Shown here: positions 59,658 to 64,000 of the stretch, one piece after another
Layout of the letters: the number at the start of each line of letters is the position of its first letter
Position numbering within the stretch: position 1 is the first letter of the stretch
Origin: Clostridia bacterium
GTDB lineage: Bacteria; Bacillota; Clostridia; Oscillospirales; Acutalibacteraceae
Length of the DNA: 64,000 nucleotides
Assembly (NCBI GenBank): GCA_017475765.1
Contig: JAFVEY010000054.1
Coordinates: 1-64,000 of the forward strand
Direction of reading: 5' to 3'
Notes under the pieces: model-generated
Told to the model about the DNA's origin: nothing
Databases searched by the model: none
The model's input: only the letters and a program-made list of their open reading frames with translations
Program-made: the position numbers and the translations under genes

Positions 59658-62294
59658 TCAATTCTTGCGTACCAGCTTTACGATCAGCTTGCGTATCATG
59701 TCGATCGGGATGACCATAAATGAAAGTGCAATACAGATACCCCATGACTGAGGACTGAGTGATTCTACGCTGAGGAATTCTCCTCCGAAGGTTACAAATA
59801 CAAATTGCAGAAGGAGTATACCCAGCATGACAAGAATGAATTTCTTGTTCTTACCGAGATTGTTGAACAGGTTAAGATGATCTGTGCGGGCATTGAAGCC
59901 GTTGAAGGTGATAGACATCATAAAGGTTGCAAACAGAGCGGATTTGAGATAGGTGACATCTATGTTTCCGGCGATATCCCTTGACGGGGAAACAAACAGG
60001 CTGCTAATCGGAGAAATAAACAAAATGCCAAGACAGATAAAGGTAATATACATAGCGGAAATGATAAACTGCACGACCATTTCCTTGTTGACAATGCTTG
60101 CCGTGCGTGGGATAGGCTTTTCATCCATATATTCCTGCAGAGCAGGCTCTCCGCCGAATGCGATCGCTGCCAGCGTATCCATGGCAAGGTTGATGACAAG
60201 AAGCTGTACTACTGTCAGAATGATATTGTATTCATCGCCCGAACCGATAAGCGGACCAAGGAAACAAATCAGAACCGCAGCCACATTGACAGTCAGCTGG
60301 AAGATAAGGAATTTGCGGATGCTTTTGAACATCGTTCTTCCGTACAGGATCGCTTTTTCAATTGATAGGAAGTTATCGTCAAGAATGGTGATATCTCCGG
60401 CGGATTTGGCAACCTCTGTACCGCTGCCCATCGCAAAGCCGACATCAGCCTTTTTGAGTGCAGGGGAGTCATTCACGCCGTCACCTGTCATGCCGACAAC
60501 CAGGTTAAGCTCCTGAGCAAGTCGGACAAGACGGCTCTTGTCCATAGGAAGCGCTCTTGCAACGACACGGAGCCGTGGAATGATCTTCTTCACCTCATCA
60601 TCACTCAGATCTGCAAGCTCGGCAGAAGTCAGCGCAATGTCATCCTCCGATGTGATAAGTCCCGAATCCTTTGCAATGGCGACAGCCGTTTCCTTACGGT
60701 CGCCTGTGATCATAACGACCTGTATGCCGGCTGCTTTCACCTCACGGATGGCATCTGCTGCTTCTTTTCGTACATTATCACGGATACTCAGCACACAGAT
60801 CAGCGTAAGCTCGCCGTCCGCATTGTCGCCGTCTGCCTTGGCAACAGCCAAAAGACGCATGGAGCGTGCCGCCTGACCGTTGATATAGGTGGTGAGATAG
60901 TTCTTTTCGGCAAGTTCTTTTTTCCTGCCGTTTTCATCAATATAATAGGTGCAGCGGTTAATGATTTTTTCGGGTGCGCCCTTGATATATGTAAAGGTCT
61001 TATCGTCACGGACGATCGTGATGCTTGAAAATTTCTTTGCCGAATCAAACGCATTGAACTCCCTGACATCTTCTTTCTGAATATCGTCTGCTGCCTTTCC
61101 CTTGACAAGAAAAGCCATTAATGCTCTGTCCGTGCTGTTGCCGCCGATCACCTCTCCGTCCGAGGCAGAGGCGGAATTGTTAAGACCTATACCCGTTATG
61201 ATATCATTTCTTAATTCTGCAGGCATATCCTCAAGATTTTTGAAGGTTCGGACATTTCCCGTTGTCAGCTCGACAACCGACAGCTTTCCCTCTGTGATAG
61301 TGCCTGTCTTATCTGTGAAGAGCAGACTCAGACTGCCTGCCGTTTCAAGACCGTTGATATTGCGTACCAGGACATTGTCCTTTGCCATTTTCATGCTCTG
61401 CATGGAAAGCAGAACAGAGGTAAGCATCGGCAGACCTTCCGGAACAGCGCAGACGATTACCGTAATAGCAACCGTGATGGCATCTATGATAAGCGTTGCC
61501 CATTCCGCAGCATCGGCAGGCAGGGCACCTGTCAGCAGTCTTTCAGCAATGACGGCAACAACGATAAGTGCTGCTCCGATATATCCGAAAACGGATATCT
61601 GTTTTGCCAGCTTTGCCAGCTTGATCTGAAGCGGAGTGGCTCTTTTATCTTCCTGAACCTCCAGCGCAAGCTCACCAAAAAGGGTCTTATCGCCGACTAC
61701 CTTGACTTCAAGATGACCTTCTCCTGCACATACTACCGTACCCCTGTATGCGTAATGTTTGTTCAGAAGATCTTTGATATTGTATTCCTCACCGTTTGCC
61801 GGCAGCTTTTCGGCTTCCTCGGTTTCTCCGTTGAGAGCCGCCTGATCGACTTTGATCTCACCCTCGATGATCTCGCCGTCCGCAGCGATTTTATCGCCTG
61901 CCTGAAGAAACAGGATATCTCCGACAACGATCTCACCCACATGGATCTCGGTGAGCTTGCCGTCACGAATGACTTTTGCTGTTTCCTTTGCTTCTTCCTC
62001 CGCTTTCAGCGCAGAAGCCTTTCCTTCCTGTTTGCTTTGGCTGATTGAGGACACACCGTTGGCGATCAGGATCGCAATAAATACACCGACAGGCTCAAAC
62101 CATTCGGCTCTGTTCAAAAACACGAGAATGACCTGAACGGCAAAAGCTACCAGCAGAATCAGTATCATCGGATCCTTGAAGCCCAAAAGAAATTCTTTCC
62201 AGAGAGGGTCGGGCGGAATTTGGGTCAGATTGTTCGAGCCGTATTTTTTGCGGCTTTCCTCCACTTCGGCAGCAGACAAACCATTGAGTTTCAT
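59658..62294 (-). CDS. Calcium-transporting P-type ATPase, PMCA type
   Basis: 878 residues from ATG 62294 (MKLNGLSAAEVEESRKKYG), behind GGAAGGTG; the longer frame to 62336 falls in the leader. Standard P-type order: actuator domain, CAVPEGLPM in membrane helix 4 (calcium-binding glutamate), phosphorylation site Asp328 in FTDKTGTITEG, nucleotide-binding domain, hinge TGDGVNDSPALKKADVGFAMG (cited in two parts: TGDGVNDSPALK, ADVGFAMG), and INLAMDTLAAIAFG in helix 6, with the Asn and Asp that complete the calcium site. It exports calcium from the cytoplasm at the expense of ATP. No calmodulin-type tail. It is preceded by a long structured leader. Confidence 0.93.
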   Translation of the reverse strand: MKLNGLSAAEVEESRKKYGSNNLTQIPPDPLWKEFLLGFKDPMILILLVAFAVQVILVFLNRAEWFEPVGVFIAILIANGVSSISQSKQEGKASALKAEEEAKETAKVIRDGKLTEIHVGEIVVGDILFLQAGDKIAADGEIIEGEIKVDQAALNGETEEAEKLPANGEEYNIKDLLNKHYAYRGTVVCAGEGHLEVKVVGDKTLFGELALEVQEDKRATPLQIKLAKLAKQISVFGYIGAALIVVAVIAERLLTGALPADAAEWATLIIDAITVAITVIVCAVPEGLPMLTSVLLSMQSMKMAKDNVLVRNINGLETAGSLSLLFTDKTGTITEGKLSVVELTTGNVRTFKNLEDMPAELRNDIITGIGLNNSASASDGEVIGGNSTDRALMAFLVKGKAADDIQKEDVREFNAFDSAKKFSSITIVRDDKTFTYIKGAPEKIINRCTYYIDENGRKKELAEKNYLTTYINGQAARSMRLLAVAKADGDNADGELTLICVLSIRDNVRKEAADAIREVKAAGIQVVMITGDRKETAVAIAKDSGLITSEDDIALTSAELADLSDDEVKKIIPRLRVVARALPMDKSRLVRLAQELNLVVGMTGDGVNDSPALKKADVGFAMGSGTEVAKSAGDITILDDNFLSIEKAILYGRTMFKSIRKFLIFQLTVNVAAVLICFLGPLIGSGDEYNIILTVVQLLVINLAMDTLAAIAFGGEPALQEYMDEKPIPRTASIVNKEMVVQFIISAMYITFICLGILFISPISSLFVSPSRDIAGNIDVTYLKSALFATFMMSITFNGFNARTDHLNLFNNLGKNKKFILVMLGILLLQFVFVTFGGEFLSVESLSPQSWGICIALSFMVIPIDMIRKLIVKLVRKN

Positions 62295-62490
62295 ACAATG
62301 CACCTTCCATTTGATTGAATTTATCTTAATCCGCATCGTTGGCGGCGATAGTCATCCCGTTCATCGGCGCAGTATTAAGCAAAGCATTAAAACACAAAAA
62401 CCGCCTAAAAAAATGACGACAGTCAGGCTTTTTTGTGTAAGGGATGGCACAAAGCAACAGTCATCAGCTCTAAAGACAGTTTCATACTTT
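62295..62490 (-). promoter_or_regulatory. Structured leader of the calcium ATPase gene, attenuator-like
   Basis: About 195 transcribed bases before the gene. It contains a strong hairpin (arms 62392-62400 with 62430-62438, plus an inner GCCT/AGGC) ending in a short T-run. Two segments can pair alternatively: CATCCC (reverse strand, 62446-62441) before the hairpin and GGGATG (62358-62353) after it. A 20-codon frame starting at 62480 (MKLSLELMTVALC...) ends inside the hairpin. It does not match the riboswitch classes I can recall (yybP-ykoY and NiCo were considered). Confidence 0.5.
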
Positions 62491-62495
62491 TATTA

Positions 62496-62524
62496 ATTAT
62501 AGGGAATTTACCCCTTTTTGTCAA
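62496..62524 (-). promoter_or_regulatory. Perfect consensus promoter of the calcium ATPase gene
   Basis: Reverse strand TTGACA (62524-62519), 17-base spacer, TATAAT (62501-62496). The spacer holds an AGGGG...CCCT inverted repeat that might be an operator. Confidence 0.8.
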
Positions 62525-62649
62525 TATGATTTAAAGTAAAATGATCAAACTATCATTTGTTCAGAAGTACGAAAACAAATTTTTAGTCAGGATGATATTG
62601 TAATGTAAAAATATAGTCACTATCAGTCAAATCTGACAGATATAATTGC

Positions 62650-62678
62650 TTGACATAATCCTGTTAAGGTATTATAAT
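62650..62678 (+). promoter_or_regulatory. Perfect consensus promoter of the GH13 gene
   Basis: TTGACA (62650-62655), 17-base spacer, TATAAT (62673-62678), about 64 bases before the start codon. Confidence 0.85.
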
Positions 62679-62741
62679 GTTAGTTGTTTGATTTGATTGA
62701 TTTGAATTCATATATTTATGAGGAATTATGAGGGGATATGT

Positions 62742-64000
62742 ATGAAAATTTTTAACTCCCGTGAGGCTGAATACCGCTCTCCGACAGGGGCGATTCCTTT
62801 CGGTACAAAGCTTCACTTCAAAATAGTGCTGCCGAGAGATCTCAGATGTTCGGGCGCTGTCCTTGCGCTGAAGGATGATAATTTCGGCGATACCTTCGTT
62901 TCCAGTATGTTCTGGTGCGGAATGGTGGGAGAAAACCACGAGCAGTGGGAATGTGATGTCGATGTGGAACACGTCGGTCTTTATTGGTATCATTTCAGTA
63001 TTGATACCTGCCACGGCAGAAGATATATCATGAAGGGCTACGGCGGCGAAGGCTATATCGCCATGAGCGACCATGAGCCGAGATTTCAGCTTTTGTGCTA
63101 TGAAAAGGATTTTGAAACACCGTCCTGGCTGCCCGGTGGGATCATGTATCAGATCTTTCCCGACAGATTCTATTGTTCGGGAGAGCCTAAAACGGGGATC
63201 TATCCCGATAAAAAGCTCCAGACCGAATGGTATAACATTCCCGACTGGAGACCCAATGAACACGGTATCATTACCAACTCGGACTTTTTCGGCGGCGATC
63301 TGAAAGGAATTACCCTTAAGCTCCCTTATCTGCAAAGTCTGGGTGTTACCTGTATCTACCTCAATCCGATTTTTGAGGCTTATTCCAATCATCGCTATGA
63401 TACGGGCGACTATGAAAAAATTGACCCCGTTCTCGGAAATGAGGACGATTTCAGGGAGCTTTGCGCAGAAGCAAAAAAACTGGGAATACATATTATCAAT
63501 GATGGTGTTTTCAGTCATACCGGAAGCGACAGCAAATATTTTAACCGTGAACACCGCTATCCCGGAAACGGCGCATACAATTCACAGGAATCGCCTTACT
63601 ATACATGGTATAAATTTATCGAATGGCCGAATATATATAATTCATGGTGGGGCTTCAATACGCTGCCGGAGGTGGAGGAGCTTTCGACTTCGTTTAATGA
63701 ATATATCAACGGCGAAAACGGTATCATCAGGAAATGGATCAAAGCCGGAAACAGCGGCTGGCGTCTGGATGTTGCCGATGAGCTGCCGGATGAATTTATC
63801 GAATATATCCGTGAAGCGGTCAAGGCAGAGGACAGCGATGCGCTTCTGCTCGGAGAAGTGTGGGAGGATGCTTCCAACAAGGAAAGCTACGGTTCAAGAA
63901 GACGTTTCCTTCACGGTAAGGAGCTTGACAGCGTGATGAACTATCCGTTTAGGGATGCTATCCTTGGATTTCTAGACTGCGGCGACGGCAGAGATATGAT
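62742..64000 (+). CDS. GH13 alpha-amylase/neopullulanase-type hydrolase, 3' truncated by window
   Basis: The first 419 codons are present and the frame is open at the window end. ATG 62742 follows GAGGGG by six bases. An N-terminal beta-rich domain (about 1-120) of the neopullulanase/cyclomaltodextrinase type is followed by the catalytic barrel: IMYQIFPDRF at its start, region I DGVFSHTG, region II GWRLDVADE with the nucleophile Asp343, region III LLGEVWED with acid Glu372. The last catalytic Asp (region IV) should lie beyond the window. No signal peptide, so it acts on imported maltodextrins in the cytoplasm. Confidence 0.92.
   Translation, partial: MKIFNSREAEYRSPTGAIPFGTKLHFKIVLPRDLRCSGAVLALKDDNFGDTFVSSMFWCGMVGENHEQWECDVDVEHVGLYWYHFSIDTCHGRRYIMKGYGGEGYIAMSDHEPRFQLLCYEKDFETPSWLPGGIMYQIFPDRFYCSGEPKTGIYPDKKLQTEWYNIPDWRPNEHGIITNSDFFGGDLKGITLKLPYLQSLGVTCIYLNPIFEAYSNHRYDTGDYEKIDPVLGNEDDFRELCAEAKKLGIHIINDGVFSHTGSDSKYFNREHRYPGNGAYNSQESPYYTWYKFIEWPNIYNSWWGFNTLPEVEELSTSFNEYINGENGIIRKWIKAGNSGWRLDVADELPDEFIEYIREAVKAEDSDALLLGEVWEDASNKESYGSRRRFLHGKELDSVMNYPFRDAILGFLDCGDGRDM

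Noticed and set aside
62340..62490. yybP-ykoY manganese or NiCo riboswitch in the calcium ATPase leader
   Set aside because: The conserved sequence blocks of those classes as I remember them are not found, so only an unclassified leader is reported.
62664..63554. 296-codon open frame on the reverse strand
   Set aside because: It lies opposite the GH13 gene, whose catalytic motifs are unmistakable; no start signal and no recognisable motif.
1..64000. tRNA, rRNA, CRISPR arrays, transposase or phage genes
   Set aside because: Looked for by eye in all intergenic spaces; no cloverleaf, rRNA segment, spaced direct-repeat array or mobile-element protein was recognised.

Overview
The window looks like chromosomal DNA of a low-to-moderate GC, Gram-positive, anaerobic fermentative bacterium of the class Clostridia, most likely of the Ruminococcus/Oscillospiraceae group. 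The grounds are: Firmicutes-type neighbourhoods (rplU-prp-rpmA, phoH-ybeY-dgkA-era-yqzL-recO-mutS2, ylxM-ffh-rpsP-khpA-rimM-trmD, rsmD-coaD), an L27 precursor with a Prp-cleavable N-terminus, an HPr carrying both His15 and Ser46, a V-type ATPase, a flavodiiron protein, strong purine-rich ribosome binding sites with frequent TTG/GTG starts, and many near-consensus sigma-A promoters. No rRNA, tRNA, CRISPR array, phage gene or transposase was seen.

Layout. 1-7.7 kb: a partial membrane gene, a small lipoprotein, a stand-alone MutS-like ATPase, the reverse-strand aroA-aroC-pheA operon, a TPR protein and a cysteine-rich redox protein. 7.8-14.9 kb: L21 leader with rplU-prp-rpmA, a membrane glycosyltransferase separating it from obgE, mrnC, and a SulP transporter with a long C-terminal extension. 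14.9-19.7 kb: an unusual reverse-strand operon of three DUF3592-type membrane proteins and a secreted transglutaminase-like lipoprotein, followed by a divergent XRE regulator/SLOG gene pair with a visible operator. 19.7-24.4 kb: a dispersed structured repeat, a two-component system with a co-translated lipoprotein-like partner, and a FemAB-type peptidyltransferase behind a hairpin that covers its ribosome binding site. 24.6-31.8 kb: phoH-ybeY-dgkA-era-yqzL-recO-mutS2 and a membrane-anchored protein. 31.9-35.9 kb: second repeat copy and the ylxM-ffh-rpsP-khpA-rimM-trmD group. 36-44 kb: ptsH, uvrC, rsmD-coaD-coiled-coil gene, a second transglutaminase-like protein, a flavodiiron protein and a PHP phosphatase. 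44.4-55.2 kb: the ACT/UPF0210 pair and a nine-gene V-ATPase operon (G/H-C-I-K-F-E-A-B-D). 55.2-64 kb: pncA-pncB, third repeat copy, an XRE gene, pyrE, a small membrane protein, a PMCA-type calcium ATPase with a structured leader, and a GH13 amylase running off the end.

Most of the window is housekeeping: translation and ribosome maturation, DNA repair, aromatic amino acid, NAD and pyrimidine synthesis, and ion transport. The accessory parts that look least explained are the DUF3592/transglutaminase operon, the XRE/SLOG pair, the dispersed structured repeats, the FemX hairpin, the strong promoter plus hairpin between era and yqzL, and the leader of the calcium ATPase gene. Starts were moved from the longest possible reading frame wherever a ribosome binding site or family N-terminus clearly favoured an internal codon. 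All functional names rest on reading motifs by eye; no database search was run.
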